This document shows, piece after piece, positions 41,849-51,473 of a stretch of DNA of 64,000 nt. Both the position numbers and the translations under genes were made by a program. The stretch is from an uncultured Phocaeicola sp. (GTDB lineage: Bacteria > Bacteroidota > Bacteroidia > Bacteroidales > Bacteroidaceae). The stretch spans positions 1 through 64,000 of the forward strand of contig CALUJA010000035.1 in the NCBI GenBank assembly GCA_944320845.1. The letters run 5' to 3'. Positions within the stretch are counted from its first letter, which is position 1. The number at the start of each line of letters is the position of its first letter. The notes beneath the pieces are model-generated. The model worked only from the letters and a program-made list of their open reading frames with translations, was not told the origin of the DNA and did not search any database.

Positions 41849-43315
41849 TTATTCGGCGGCAGGCTCGTAGGCCTTGATGGCCTCGAGGTTGGCCTTCGCC
41901 TTTTCGGGCTCGGCCACCATGGCGCGGTCGAACCACGCACGGGCGTTCTCAAAGTTGCCGGCCAGCCACTCCAGCACGCCCAGGTCGTTCCACGCGCGGG
42001 CATCGTCCTTCACCCGCTCCAGATATTCGGCCGCCTTGCGGAAGTCGCCGCTCACGATGTTGGCCGAAGCCGCATTGATGCAGGCCACCACATCGTCGGG
42101 GTAGGTCTGTGCGGCAATCTCATACACGCGGCGGTATTCCTCTGTGCCGGGAGCGAGGGTCTTTGCCACGCGGTACATCTCCTGCAGGCTCAGCATCTTG
42201 GGCTCGGTGTAGATGAGCTGTGCGGCCTCTTCGTTGGCCACCTCGCGCACCTCATAGTCCACCTCCACGCCCAGCCGGCGCAGCCGCGGATAGCAGGTGT
42301 CGAGCATCTTGCGGTAGGTGGCCGCTCCCAATGCCGACTTCAGCCGCGCCTCGCGCACATCCAGGTTGTCGTACTTGCCGATGACCTCGAGGGCCTTTCC
42401 GGCGTATGCGGGACGCTCCTCCTCGAGCATCCTCACCAGTCCGTCCCAGTCTTCACCGGCCGACTCCACCTCAAGAATCTCCTGCGGGAAGTTGTAGCTT
42501 CCCTTCAGGTTGAGCGCGAACGACTCGGCACGCTGGGCCGACACCCGCTCGTTGGTGCGCACCGACCCGTCGGGCGACGCGTATCCCGTGACGCGGATGG
42601 ACTTGAAGGTCACCAGGTCGCCCTCGGTCAGGGGGTTGAGGATGGCCTTGAGCTTCTGCATCTCGGCCGCGTTGGAGCGGTAGGCGGGGTCGAACACGGT
42701 CTTGCCCACCGGATACTCCACATACAGCGTGCTCTGCTCAGAGCGCACCTTGAGCGGCTCCTCCTTGGGGGCAAGGAAGGTGACCATCTGCATGCACGGC
42801 TCGCACACCTCGCCGGGGGCGGGCAGCGGCAGCACCACCACTTCGGGCTCCGGCTCGATGACGGTCAGCTCGGGATGCGCCTCGTAGCACTCGCGCCCCT
42901 CCTGGAGCAGGACGACCGACGCCTGCCCCATCCACTCCTCGTAGGGCATGGAGGCGGTGTAGCTCACGTGGAACGGACGCTCGTCCGTGCGGCCGTGGAT
43001 TACGGCATAGGGACTGTCGAAGCCGTGGCGGCGGGCCATGCGGCGCTCCTTGCGGCGCATCTTGTATTCGCCCTTCCGGCCCGTCACGATGACGGGTGCC
43101 AGGGCACGGAAGCCGTCGTCCCCGCGCAGGCACGGAGTGAAGGCATACGACTGTTCGCTGTTTACCCGCACCGCACTGAGGTCGATGTCAAAGCTCATGG
43201 TGAGCGTGTCGTCCTCAAGGGTCAGGGTGGGACGGGTAAGTCTTACATCGTCCGCCACAGCCGCCAGAGGCAGGAGGGCGAACAGCAGGGTATATAACAG
43301 GGTTTTCATGTTCAT
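41849..43315 (-). CDS. DUF3868-like exported protein with OmpA-like and TPR parts
   Basis: A 488-residue exported protein (signal MNMKTLLYTLLFALLPLAAVA; an ATG two codons in is equally possible). The N-terminal ~190 residues are beta-rich, followed by an OmpA-like stretch (IRVTGYASPDGSVRTNERVSAQRAESFA, residues ~245-275) and a C-terminal tetratricopeptide-like part (AWNDLGVLEWLAGNFENARAWF). It resembles the DUF3868 proteins of fimbrial operons, but no fimbrillin gene is near. Last gene of a three-gene leftward unit (28 bases behind the DUF5723 gene). It probably links the envelope to peptidoglycan. Confidence 0.7.
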   Translation of the reverse strand: MNMKTLLYTLLFALLPLAAVADDVRLTRPTLTLEDDTLTMSFDIDLSAVRVNSEQSYAFTPCLRGDDGFRALAPVIVTGRKGEYKMRRKERRMARRHGFDSPYAVIHGRTDERPFHVSYTASMPYEEWMGQASVVLLQEGRECYEAHPELTVIEPEPEVVVLPLPAPGEVCEPCMQMVTFLAPKEEPLKVRSEQSTLYVEYPVGKTVFDPAYRSNAAEMQKLKAILNPLTEGDLVTFKSIRVTGYASPDGSVRTNERVSAQRAESFALNLKGSYNFPQEILEVESAGEDWDGLVRMLEEERPAYAGKALEVIGKYDNLDVREARLKSALGAATYRKMLDTCYPRLRRLGVEVDYEVREVANEEAAQLIYTEPKMLSLQEMYRVAKTLAPGTEEYRRVYEIAAQTYPDDVVACINAASANIVSGDFRKAAEYLERVKDDARAWNDLGVLEWLAGNFENARAWFDRAMVAEPEKAKANLEAIKAYEPAAE

Positions 43316-43343
43316 GACGTTTCGTTTTTTAGTTCAGATGATG

Positions 43344-44876
43344 TTACAGCGACTGCACCTCCACACACCGGTACTTGCGCTTGTGCTTGGGCCCGAACGT
43401 GAAGTTGATGCCCATGTTGAAGCTGGCCTGGAAGCGGTTGATGGGGGCGTAATACTTGGGCGAGAACTTGCCCAGCGGCGCATCGGCGGCAATGAAGAAG
43501 TTGAAGCCGCGCGGATGGAAGTTGAGCATCAGTCCGCCCGTGGAGCCGAAGTTGGACAGGGCGTAGTTGACCGAAGCCTCGAACCACTTGAGCGGGGATA
43601 CGTTGGCCGACACGCGTGCCTCCGTCCACCAGTGGCGCCCCTGAAGGCGGGTGGACGACAGCAGGCCGAAGTTCAGCCGGTCGTAGGCCGGAAGGGTGTA
43701 CTGCGCGCCGAGGTTCACCGTGGCGGCCAGCGCCGTGGTGCGTCCCAGCCCCTCGCCCACCTTCTCAAACTTGGAGAGGGCTTCGAGGTCGTCTACCAGA
43801 CGGTCGGCCTGGTTGTCGAGCGAATTGGGGTCGTTGTCGCCCAGCTCAGAGTTGATGGGTATCTCGGTAAACCCGTCGAACTCGAAGGAGCTGTTCATCG
43901 TGGCCTTCACCGTGTTGTTCCAGCGGATGAAGCCGAGGTCGAGCACGGCGGCCGAAAAGGTCCACTCGTCGTTCAGCCGGTAGGTGGCCCCGAAGTCGAA
44001 GGCCACTCCGAATCCTGCCGGGCCGATGTTGTTGTCGTCAAAGTCCAGGTCGTCATACGAAAGGAGGTTTTCCGCCCCCGGCTTGAGCTGGCCGGTACGG
44101 TTTCCGGCCTCGTCCATCACATAGTCGCTCTCGTCGTAGTTTCCGGTCTCGCCGCGCGTGGGCGCCACCAGTCCCTTGGCCGAGAGGTATGCCTGCGCTC
44201 CCGACGGAGTAATCTGCCAGCTGTCGGGCGTGGCCGTCACATCCAGGCGGTCAATCTTCACCGTAGCCTTTGCCAGGCCGACGAGCAGCTTCGCCTTCGC
44301 TCCCACCGTCCAGTGGTCGTCAATCTCGCGGGCATGCCCGAGGGCGATTTCGGCGTAGTTGGTCGACACGAGGCTGAGGTCGTCGATGCGGTAGTGCGAG
44401 CCCTCAGGACTGTCGACCCCGCTCTTCATGAAGCGGAACAGGGCGTCGGGGGCGGAGAAGCCGGTGTTGCTCTTCACCGAGATGCCCAGGGTGTTGAATC
44501 CTCCCCAGGCGTAGAAGCCGAAGCCGAGGATGGTCTCGTTGAGATTGAAGCCGAACTTCACGCGGCGCGGCAGCCCGCCGAGGAACTCGTCGCGTCCCAC
44601 CTGCTCGTGCATGAAGGTCATCAGGTCGCCGTTCTCCTTCACGAAGAGGAAGTCGCCCACTCCGGCCGTGCTCTGTGCGCCGAGCGACAGGTTACCCAGT
44701 CCCGGCATGGTGACATACCCCCTCTCGCCCATAAAGGCGGGGTTCAGCTCGTGGCGGAAGGTCGCCCCCTCCAGAAAGTAGGCGGAGCGGCTGCTCTGTG
44801 TCTGCGCCCCCGCCTGTCCGGCCATGCCGCACAGCGTGCAGGCAGACCATATCATAATCCATACGCGTTTTTTCAT
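43344..44876 (-). CDS. DUF5723-type outer-membrane protein
   Basis: A 510-residue exported barrel protein (start at ATG 44876, signal MKKRVWIMIWSACTLCGMAG; six extra codons upstream are possible). The pattern of a PorV/FadL-like barrel is visible: a start motif FRHELNPAFMGERGYVTMPG, then many amphipathic strands, and a C-terminal FQASFNMGINFTFGPKHKRKY. It fits the Bacteroidales DUF5723 family. Function unknown. It lies between a large lipoprotein and an OmpA-like protein, which together look like an envelope complex. Confidence 0.75.
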   Translation of the reverse strand: MKKRVWIMIWSACTLCGMAGQAGAQTQSSRSAYFLEGATFRHELNPAFMGERGYVTMPGLGNLSLGAQSTAGVGDFLFVKENGDLMTFMHEQVGRDEFLGGLPRRVKFGFNLNETILGFGFYAWGGFNTLGISVKSNTGFSAPDALFRFMKSGVDSPEGSHYRIDDLSLVSTNYAEIALGHAREIDDHWTVGAKAKLLVGLAKATVKIDRLDVTATPDSWQITPSGAQAYLSAKGLVAPTRGETGNYDESDYVMDEAGNRTGQLKPGAENLLSYDDLDFDDNNIGPAGFGVAFDFGATYRLNDEWTFSAAVLDLGFIRWNNTVKATMNSSFEFDGFTEIPINSELGDNDPNSLDNQADRLVDDLEALSKFEKVGEGLGRTTALAATVNLGAQYTLPAYDRLNFGLLSSTRLQGRHWWTEARVSANVSPLKWFEASVNYALSNFGSTGGLMLNFHPRGFNFFIAADAPLGKFSPKYYAPINRFQASFNMGINFTFGPKHKRKYRCVEVQSL

Positions 44877-44912
44877 CTTATGTCGTCTTATCATAACTGT
44901 TGGTCATTACCG

Positions 44913-46664
44913 TTAATTCAAATCTACTTTCACGCCTCCCGGAGCTCCCAGGCTCATCTTCGTCATGCGGAACCACTGGTTGTCGCGCAGGGGTATGCTC
45001 AATGCCTGTCCCGGCACGGCCGTCACCTTGAAGGCGATGCGGTCGATGCGCGAGAGCACGCCCGGCTGGGCCGTGGTGAAGGTGAGCGTGAAGCTGCTCT
45101 CGACGGGTGTCGAGCCGTCGGTGCTCTCGGCCACCCTGTTTCCGTCGGAAGCCACCACGATGTCGTCAATCTTCCGTCCGGCAAGGTCGGTGAGGGTCAC
45201 GTTTTCGGGCTTCACCTCCAGCTGGAGCGGGATGGTGTTGAGCGCCGTAAAGTTCAGGTTAAGCGTAGTGAAGTCCACCTGGTCAAGGTCGGACAGGTCG
45301 CCGTTCAGGTCGCAGATGGAGTCGTTGTAGACAATGTTCAGCCCCTTTTCGAAGCTCAGCGGCACAAGCACGTCGTAGTCGGCCTGCATGTCGTAGTCTC
45401 TTCCCAAATCCACCTCGTAATAGTCGGGGTTTGCCACCTCGGCCTGCATGTCCACCACAATGCGGTCGGGGATTCGCTCCCACAGGCTGTTGATGTCGTC
45501 CACCCTTACGTTCTTCACATGGGCGCCGTCGGGGTAGCTGCTCTGTCCCAGGCGCGAGAGCACGATGACGGTGGTGGCGGCGGCATCAATCTCCAGCGCG
45601 TCGACCTCCACTTCGGCCAGCGGGTCGCTCTCCCCGTTGCGGAGCGATGCCAGGGCCACATTGAGCTGCACGGGCGTGTCGAGCGTGTTTGTGGCACGGA
45701 AGGCGATGGTCGGGTTGGTGATGTCGAGACGGGTATCGTCGTCTTTCAGGAAGTCGGGCATGTCATCCAGCAGGATGTCGGTAGGGTCGACCTCGATGTC
45801 GGGCTGTATCACTCCCTTCACCCGGTTGACCGACATCGGTTCGAGCACGGCCGACGGGGTGAACGTAAGGCTTCCGCCGGAGCCTGCCGCAGCGGTGGTC
45901 GTGACACGGCCCTCCACCGTCATCCGTCCGTTGATGTCCATCGTTCCGGCCACGGGCACGATGCCCTGTCCCGCCCTGTCGCCGAAGCGGTATCCGGTCA
46001 CCTCGACCACGGTGGTGAAGGGTGCATTGCCCCCGCCGGACAACAGCTGTCCGTCGAGCACAAGGGTGTTTCCGCTCAGCGTGCCCCTCGTCTCCGCCCC
46101 CTCGCGCAGGGTCAGGAAGTCGGGCAGCACGATGCTCAGCGCGGCGGCCCTAACCTCCGAATAGCTGTATGTTCCCTCGAAACTGAAAGTGACGGTCAGC
46201 CGGCCCGGAGTCTCGGCCGAAAGCGTGCCCAACTCCTTGAGCGCCTCGTCGATGCCGGTCACCGTGGTGCTGAAGTCGGCCTCGTTGTCTACGCTCACCG
46301 AACCGTCGGCCTCTGCCGACGCTCCGGCTCCCGCAATGTTGACGGGGGTGAACTCGTCGGACTCAATCTGTCCGATTTCCACCGTCTTTACCGAGGTGGG
46401 CTGTACGCTCACATCGTCTTTTTTCGTAAGCTGATAGCAGTGGCTGGCCCCATCCACGGTCAGCAGGTCGCCTTCGTCGATGAGCTTGCTCAGATAAGCC
46501 GTATCCGTACTTCCCGCCGGAATTGCCAGATACTCTCCTCCCACACTGATGGTCATGTCGATGTCGCGGTCGAGGTCGTAGGCGTGGTCTACACACGACG
46601 CCATCCCCGCTGCAAGCGACAGCGCAAGCGCCCCCGCAAAGGGGCATACGTTTAGTCTAAACAT
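44913..46664 (-). CDS. Large beta-rich lipoprotein, unknown function
   Basis: A 583-residue lipoprotein (lipobox MASC near residues 21-24). The mature part starts with VDHAYDLDRDIDMTISVGG and continues as acidic beta strands with repeated phrases such as ALEIDAAATTVIVLSRLG. No enzymatic or binding motif is recognised. First gene of the three-gene unit with the DUF5723 and OmpA-like genes; the gap to the next start is 18-36 bases. A promoter -7 element lies 41 bases upstream. Confidence 0.7.
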   Translation of the reverse strand: MFRLNVCPFAGALALSLAAGMASCVDHAYDLDRDIDMTISVGGEYLAIPAGSTDTAYLSKLIDEGDLLTVDGASHCYQLTKKDDVSVQPTSVKTVEIGQIESDEFTPVNIAGAGASAEADGSVSVDNEADFSTTVTGIDEALKELGTLSAETPGRLTVTFSFEGTYSYSEVRAAALSIVLPDFLTLREGAETRGTLSGNTLVLDGQLLSGGGNAPFTTVVEVTGYRFGDRAGQGIVPVAGTMDINGRMTVEGRVTTTAAAGSGGSLTFTPSAVLEPMSVNRVKGVIQPDIEVDPTDILLDDMPDFLKDDDTRLDITNPTIAFRATNTLDTPVQLNVALASLRNGESDPLAEVEVDALEIDAAATTVIVLSRLGQSSYPDGAHVKNVRVDDINSLWERIPDRIVVDMQAEVANPDYYEVDLGRDYDMQADYDVLVPLSFEKGLNIVYNDSICDLNGDLSDLDQVDFTTLNLNFTALNTIPLQLEVKPENVTLTDLAGRKIDDIVVASDGNRVAESTDGSTPVESSFTLTFTTAQPGVLSRIDRIAFKVTAVPGQALSIPLRDNQWFRMTKMSLGAPGGVKVDLN

Positions 46665-46704
46665 AAGTCTTTAATTTATTTTTGTGAAAATTTGAAATCA
46701 GAGA

Positions 46705-46712
46705 CAAATATA
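46705..46712 (-). promoter_or_regulatory. -7 element of the lipoprotein/DUF5723/OmpA-like operon
   Basis: Minus-strand TATATTTG (46712-46705), 41 bases before the start; a TTG lies 17 bases further upstream. Confidence 0.5.
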
Positions 46713-46779
46713 CAACTTTTTCTGAAAATCAAGCCACATTCAGCCCCGTTATTTTCCGGCGGAGGGAGCCGCGGGCACA

Positions 46780-46823
46780 AAAAAAAGCTCCCTGCGCCTC
46801 ATATCGCGAAGCATCAGGGAGCC
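46780..46823 (-). terminator. Intrinsic terminator of the GH92 cluster
   Basis: Minus-strand GGCTCCCTG and CAGGGAGC form a stem around a 20-base loop, followed by TTTTTTTTG. It ends the leftward mannosidase transcript. Confidence 0.8.
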
Positions 46824-46863
46824 AAAAACAAGCAATAAATGTTTTTCTACCCTCTCATCCGGG

Positions 46864-49146
46864 TTATTTCTTCTTCAGCTCGTTGGTGAACGAGTAAGGC
46901 AGGTCGGCATCGGTCACCCCGCGCTGCGTGTTGGGCTTGCTTCCCATGCGGATGTCGATGGTGGCGCCGCCGTTGAAGAGCGAGTGGGTGAAGTAGTTTT
47001 TGGTGTATGTCTGTCCGTTCACCTTCATGTCTTCGATGTAGATGTTCTCGCGGCTGTTTTCGGGCGCGCTGATTACCACGTCCTTTCCGTTTTCAAGGTG
47101 AATCGTGGTTTTCTTGAAGAGCGGGGCTCCGGCCACGTACTGGTCGGTTCCGGGACATACGGGATAGAATCCCAGTGCGGTGAACACATACCAGGCCGAG
47201 GTCTGTCCGTTGTCCTCGTCGCCGCAGTATCCGTCTGGCGTGGGCGTGTACATGCGGTCCATCACCTGACGCAGCCAGTACTGTGCCTTCCACGGCTGGC
47301 GGGCGTAGTCGTAGAGATAAATCATGTGCTGCACGGGCTGGTTGCCGTGTGCGTAGTTGCCCATGTTCATCACCGTCATCTCGCGGATTTCGTGGATGGG
47401 GAATCCGTAGTAGCTGTCATCGAAGAGGGGCGGGACGGAGAATACCGAGTCCATCATCGACACGAACACCTCGTCGCCTCCCATCAGGTCGATGAGCCCC
47501 TGCGGGTCGTGGAACACCGACCACGAGTAGTGCCAGCTGTTTCCCTCGGTGAAGGCGTCGCCCCACTTCAGCGGCGAGAACGGTGTCTGGAAGGTTCCGT
47601 CGGCATTGCGTCCGCGCATCAGCTTGCTTTCTTTGTCGAACAGGTTCTTGTAGTTCATCGCACGCTTGGCGAACAGGCTGACTTCCTTCTTCGGGCGTTT
47701 CAGCTCCTTGGCCAGGCGGTAGATGCACCAGTCGTCGTAGGCATACTCGAGGGTGCGGGCGGCGTTTTCGTTGATTTTCACATCGTAGGGAACGTAGCCC
47801 AGCTTGTTGTAGTACTCATGTCCCAGACGGCCGGTAGACGACACCTCGGGATGCACGTTTTCCGTGCCGTGGATGAGTCCCTTGTAGAGGGTCTCCACAT
47901 CGTCCACCCTCACGCCCTTCATGTATGCGTCGACCAGCACGGATGCCGAGTTGTTTCCCACCATGCATCCGCGGTGTCCCGGGCTCGCCCATTCGGGGAA
48001 GAACCCGCTTTCCTTGTAGGTGTTGATGAGCCCCTCCTGGATTTCCTTGTTCACCGACGGGTAAATCAGGTTGAGCAGGGGGAACAGACAGCGGAACGTG
48101 TCCCAGAATCCGGTGTCGGTATACATGTATCCGGGCAGCACCTCGCCGCTGTAGGGGCTGTAGTGCATCACCTTTCCGTCGGCCGTCACCTCGTAGAACT
48201 TGCGGGGGAAGAGCAGCGAGCGGTAGAGGCAGGAGTAGAAGGTGCGGTACTGGTCGAGGTTTCCGCCTTCCACCTCCACGCGGCCCAGCACGTCGTTCCA
48301 TGCATCGCGCCCCTTCTGCACGAGGGTGTCGAACGAGTCGCCGCCCAGCTCGCTGAGGTTCTGCATGGCCTGCTCGGGACTGATGAACGACGAGGCCACA
48401 CGCGCATGCACCAGCTCGCCCTTGCGGGTGGAGAAGCCGATGATGGCTCCCGCGTGGTCGGCCTGCTGCTCGGTTCCGCCCTCGGTCAGGATGCTGTCGC
48501 GCACCGTGGCCTGGTAGGTGAAGGGCTTGTCGAACTCAATCACGAAATAGTTTCTGAAGTTTGCGGGCACTCCTCCGCTGTTGCGCGTGGTGTATCCGGT
48601 GATGCGGCGGTTGGCCGCGTCAATCTTCACATACGAGCCCTTGTCGAAGGCGTCGACCACCACATACGAGTGCTCGTTCTCGGGGAAGGTAAAGCGGAAC
48701 ATGGCGGCACGCTCGGTGGGCGTCAGCTCGGTCACGATGTCGTATTCGGCCAGATACACCTTATAATAATAGGCCTTGGCGGTCTCTCCCTTGTGGGCGA
48801 ACCAGCTTGCACGCTTGTCTTCGTCGAACTCGGGAGCGCCCACCATCGGCATGATGGCAAACTGCCCGTAGTCGTTTATCCACGGACTGGGCTGATGGGT
48901 CTGCTTGAAGCCGCGTATCTTGGTGGCCGTGTACTGGTAGGCCCACCCGTCGCCCATCTTCCCGGTCTGCGGGGTCCAGAAGTTCATACCCCACGGACGG
49001 GCGATGGCCGGATAGGTGTTTCCGGTGGAAAGCTCGAACGTGGACTGTGTTCCCACAAGCGGATTCACGTAATCCGCATAGTCTGTGGCGGCCTTGGCAA
49101 AGCCGAAGAACGCCGCCAGCAGAACGAGTAAAGTCAGTTTTCTCAT
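46864..49146 (-). CDS. GH92 alpha-mannosidase-like glycosidase (divergent subgroup)
   Basis: A 760-residue exported glycosidase (signal MRKLTLLVLLAAFFGFAKAA, no lipobox). The start YVNPLVGTQSTFELSTGNTY and the (alpha/alpha)6-type C-terminal half are typical of GH92, the calcium-dependent exo-alpha-mannosidases. Two loops differ from its neighbours: GFKQTHQPSPW instead of GFSHTHxSGTG, and GNQPVQH instead of GNEPxHH. These lie near the substrate, so the linkage specificity probably differs from alpha-1,2. DEDNGQTSAWYVFTALGFYP is present near the C-terminus. Last gene of the cluster, 23 bases behind the second GH92 gene. Confidence 0.85.
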   Translation of the reverse strand: MRKLTLLVLLAAFFGFAKAATDYADYVNPLVGTQSTFELSTGNTYPAIARPWGMNFWTPQTGKMGDGWAYQYTATKIRGFKQTHQPSPWINDYGQFAIMPMVGAPEFDEDKRASWFAHKGETAKAYYYKVYLAEYDIVTELTPTERAAMFRFTFPENEHSYVVVDAFDKGSYVKIDAANRRITGYTTRNSGGVPANFRNYFVIEFDKPFTYQATVRDSILTEGGTEQQADHAGAIIGFSTRKGELVHARVASSFISPEQAMQNLSELGGDSFDTLVQKGRDAWNDVLGRVEVEGGNLDQYRTFYSCLYRSLLFPRKFYEVTADGKVMHYSPYSGEVLPGYMYTDTGFWDTFRCLFPLLNLIYPSVNKEIQEGLINTYKESGFFPEWASPGHRGCMVGNNSASVLVDAYMKGVRVDDVETLYKGLIHGTENVHPEVSSTGRLGHEYYNKLGYVPYDVKINENAARTLEYAYDDWCIYRLAKELKRPKKEVSLFAKRAMNYKNLFDKESKLMRGRNADGTFQTPFSPLKWGDAFTEGNSWHYSWSVFHDPQGLIDLMGGDEVFVSMMDSVFSVPPLFDDSYYGFPIHEIREMTVMNMGNYAHGNQPVQHMIYLYDYARQPWKAQYWLRQVMDRMYTPTPDGYCGDEDNGQTSAWYVFTALGFYPVCPGTDQYVAGAPLFKKTTIHLENGKDVVISAPENSRENIYIEDMKVNGQTYTKNYFTHSLFNGGATIDIRMGSKPNTQRGVTDADLPYSFTNELKKK

Positions 49147-49169
49147 GGTTTTAGCTCAATGATTGGTTT

Positions 49170-51449
49170 TTATTGTTTGATGCCCCATTTGGTAGGCTTG
49201 TCTGTCATGATGACTTCCAGCGAGCCTCCGCCGGCGATGTCCTTGTGCTCGAAGAAGGGTGTGTCGAGCGGCTTGCCGTTAAGCATGGCCGACTGTATGT
49301 ACTTGTTGTCCTTCGAGTTGTTGCGCACGGTGATGGTGAAGGTCTTTCCGCCGGGCAGGTTCACCGTCACCTGGTCGAACAGCGGGCGGCCGATGGAGTA
49401 TACGGGCTTGCCCGGACATACCTGGTAGAATCCCATCGAATTGAGGATGTACCAGGCCGACATCTGGCCGCAGTCCTCGTTGCCCGACAGGCCGTCGGGG
49501 TTGTTGCGGTACTGCTCCTTCAGCACACGGTCTATCAGCTCCTGCGTCTTCCACGGACGGTTCACGTAGTTGTACATGTGGATGACGTGGTGGCTCGGCT
49601 CGTTGCCCTGCGCATACTGTCCGATAAGCCCCGTGATGTCGGCCGAAACGATGTCGCCCTCCAGTTCCGACGAGGCGGTGAACAGTGAGTCGAGCTTGCC
49701 CACAAAGGCATCCTCTCCGCCCATCAGCTTGACCAGTCCCTCGATGTCGTGGGGCACGAACCAAGTCCACTGCCATGCCGTACCCTCGCAGTAGTCGTCG
49801 TTGCGGTGGTTCGACGCGCGCGGGTTGAACGGCGTGCGCCACTTGCCCTTCGAGTCCACCCCGCGCATGAAGCGTGTTGAGGGGTCGAAGTACAGCTCGT
49901 ATGCCTTGGCAAACTTCTCATACTTCTCCTTGTTCTTATAGTCGCCCACGGCTCCGGCCAGCTGAGAGATGCACCAGTCGTCGTAAGCATACTCAAGGGC
50001 CTTGGCCACCGACTCGTTTTCGCGGTCGCAGGGGATGTATCCCAGCGCGTTCTTGTAGTAGCGGGCCATCGGCATCAGCACCGGCAGCACCTTGGCGGGA
50101 CACTTGATGCCCGTGGTGTCATACTCTGCAGCGCGCAGGCAAGCCTTGTAGGCCTCCTCCAGGTCGAAGTCGGCATATCCCTTGGCATAGGCGTCGGCCA
50201 TGAGCGATGCGGCGTGATAGCCAATCATGGTGGCGGTATAGTTTCCGGCCAGCTCCCACTTGGGCAGCACCCCGCCCTCGCGCGCCTTGAGCAGCAGCGA
50301 GCGGATATACTCGTTGTTCCTTTCCGGCTCGATGATGGAGAGCAGCGGATGGAGGGCACGGAAGGTGTCCCACAGCGAGAACACGGTGTATACCGGCCGG
50401 TTCACATCGCCCTGGTGCGTCTTCAGGTCCATGCCCAGATAGCGTCCGTCCACATCCGTAAACAGGTTGGGGCTGATGGCGGTGTGATACATGGCGGTAT
50501 AGAAGATGGTCTTGTCGGTCTCGTCGGCCGTGGTGACATCAATCTTAGACAGATATCCGTTCCATGCCTGGCGTGCGGCCTTGCGGATGCCGTCGAAGTC
50601 CCACCCGGGGATTTCGGCCTCCAGGTTCTTCTTCGCCCCCTCGGTGTCGACGGCCGAGATGCCGAGCTTCACCATCACCGGCTCGTCCGCCTGCGTGGCG
50701 AACTGGAGGAGCACCTTGCAGCGCGGCTGCATCTTGCCGTTGTGGTCGGTCAGGGTGTCGCGCAGGATGGTGTAGGTAAAGGGTTTCGAGAACTTGGCGT
50801 AGAAGCTTGCCTGCTGGTCGAACGCCCAGTATTCCGTCAGCTTGCTTCCGCGGATTTCGGTGTCGCTCACCACCTCCACCTGCATGTCGAGGTTGGTCTG
50901 GCGCTGCAGCGAATAGTCGAGGTCGAGGATGAATCCGGCCTTGTCGCTTTGGGGGAAGGTGAAGCGGTGAAGCACCGCACGCTTGGTGGAGGTCATTTCG
51001 GCCTTCACGCCGTAGCGGTCGAGGAATACGGAGTAGTATCCCGGCTCGGCGGTCTCACTGGCGTGCGAGAAGGCCGAGGCATAGGGCAGGTTCTGCTTGG
51101 TGAAGTCCTGCGGGTCGACGGTCTGCTCGCCCACGGTAGGCATGAGCAGGAAGTCGCCGTAGTCGGCACATCCCGTCCCGCTCACGTGTGTGTGCGAAAA
51201 TCCGTTCATGAGCGAGTCTTCGTAATAATAGCCCGAACAGGCATCCCAGCCGTCGATACGCGTATCGGGACTGGGCTGAATCATTCCGTTAGGCACTACC
51301 GCACCGGGGAAGGTGTGTCCGTGTCCTCCCGTGCCGACAAACGGATTCACGTAGGCGGCGTAGTCATTCTCAACAGTCACATCCGTAGAACATGCTGCCA
51401 AAAGCATCGAACCGATGCAACCTGCAATCGCATAAAATCTTAAATTCAT
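49170..51449 (-). CDS. GH92 alpha-mannosidase lipoprotein
   Basis: A 759-residue lipoprotein (start at ATG 51449; lipobox LLAAC near residue 19). Family marks: YVNPFVGTGGHGHTFPGA, GFSHTHVSGTGCADYGD, QGNEPSHHVIHMYNY and GNEDCGQMSAWYILNSMGFY. The intact HTH and GNEP-HH loops resemble alpha-1,2-mannosidases of the family. It should sit on the cell surface or face the periplasm and trim mannose from N-glycans or mannan. It begins 24 bases behind the FecR gene. Confidence 0.9.
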   Translation of the reverse strand: MNLRFYAIAGCIGSMLLAACSTDVTVENDYAAYVNPFVGTGGHGHTFPGAVVPNGMIQPSPDTRIDGWDACSGYYYEDSLMNGFSHTHVSGTGCADYGDFLLMPTVGEQTVDPQDFTKQNLPYASAFSHASETAEPGYYSVFLDRYGVKAEMTSTKRAVLHRFTFPQSDKAGFILDLDYSLQRQTNLDMQVEVVSDTEIRGSKLTEYWAFDQQASFYAKFSKPFTYTILRDTLTDHNGKMQPRCKVLLQFATQADEPVMVKLGISAVDTEGAKKNLEAEIPGWDFDGIRKAARQAWNGYLSKIDVTTADETDKTIFYTAMYHTAISPNLFTDVDGRYLGMDLKTHQGDVNRPVYTVFSLWDTFRALHPLLSIIEPERNNEYIRSLLLKAREGGVLPKWELAGNYTATMIGYHAASLMADAYAKGYADFDLEEAYKACLRAAEYDTTGIKCPAKVLPVLMPMARYYKNALGYIPCDRENESVAKALEYAYDDWCISQLAGAVGDYKNKEKYEKFAKAYELYFDPSTRFMRGVDSKGKWRTPFNPRASNHRNDDYCEGTAWQWTWFVPHDIEGLVKLMGGEDAFVGKLDSLFTASSELEGDIVSADITGLIGQYAQGNEPSHHVIHMYNYVNRPWKTQELIDRVLKEQYRNNPDGLSGNEDCGQMSAWYILNSMGFYQVCPGKPVYSIGRPLFDQVTVNLPGGKTFTITVRNNSKDNKYIQSAMLNGKPLDTPFFEHKDIAGGGSLEVIMTDKPTKWGIKQ

Positions 51450-51473
51450 ATTATTATATTTCAAGGATTTGGA

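Noticed and set aside
43038..46655. 1205-codon open frame opposite the OmpA-like/DUF5723/lipoprotein genes
   Set aside because: It crosses three well-supported genes on the other strand and shows no domain; a GC-driven shadow.
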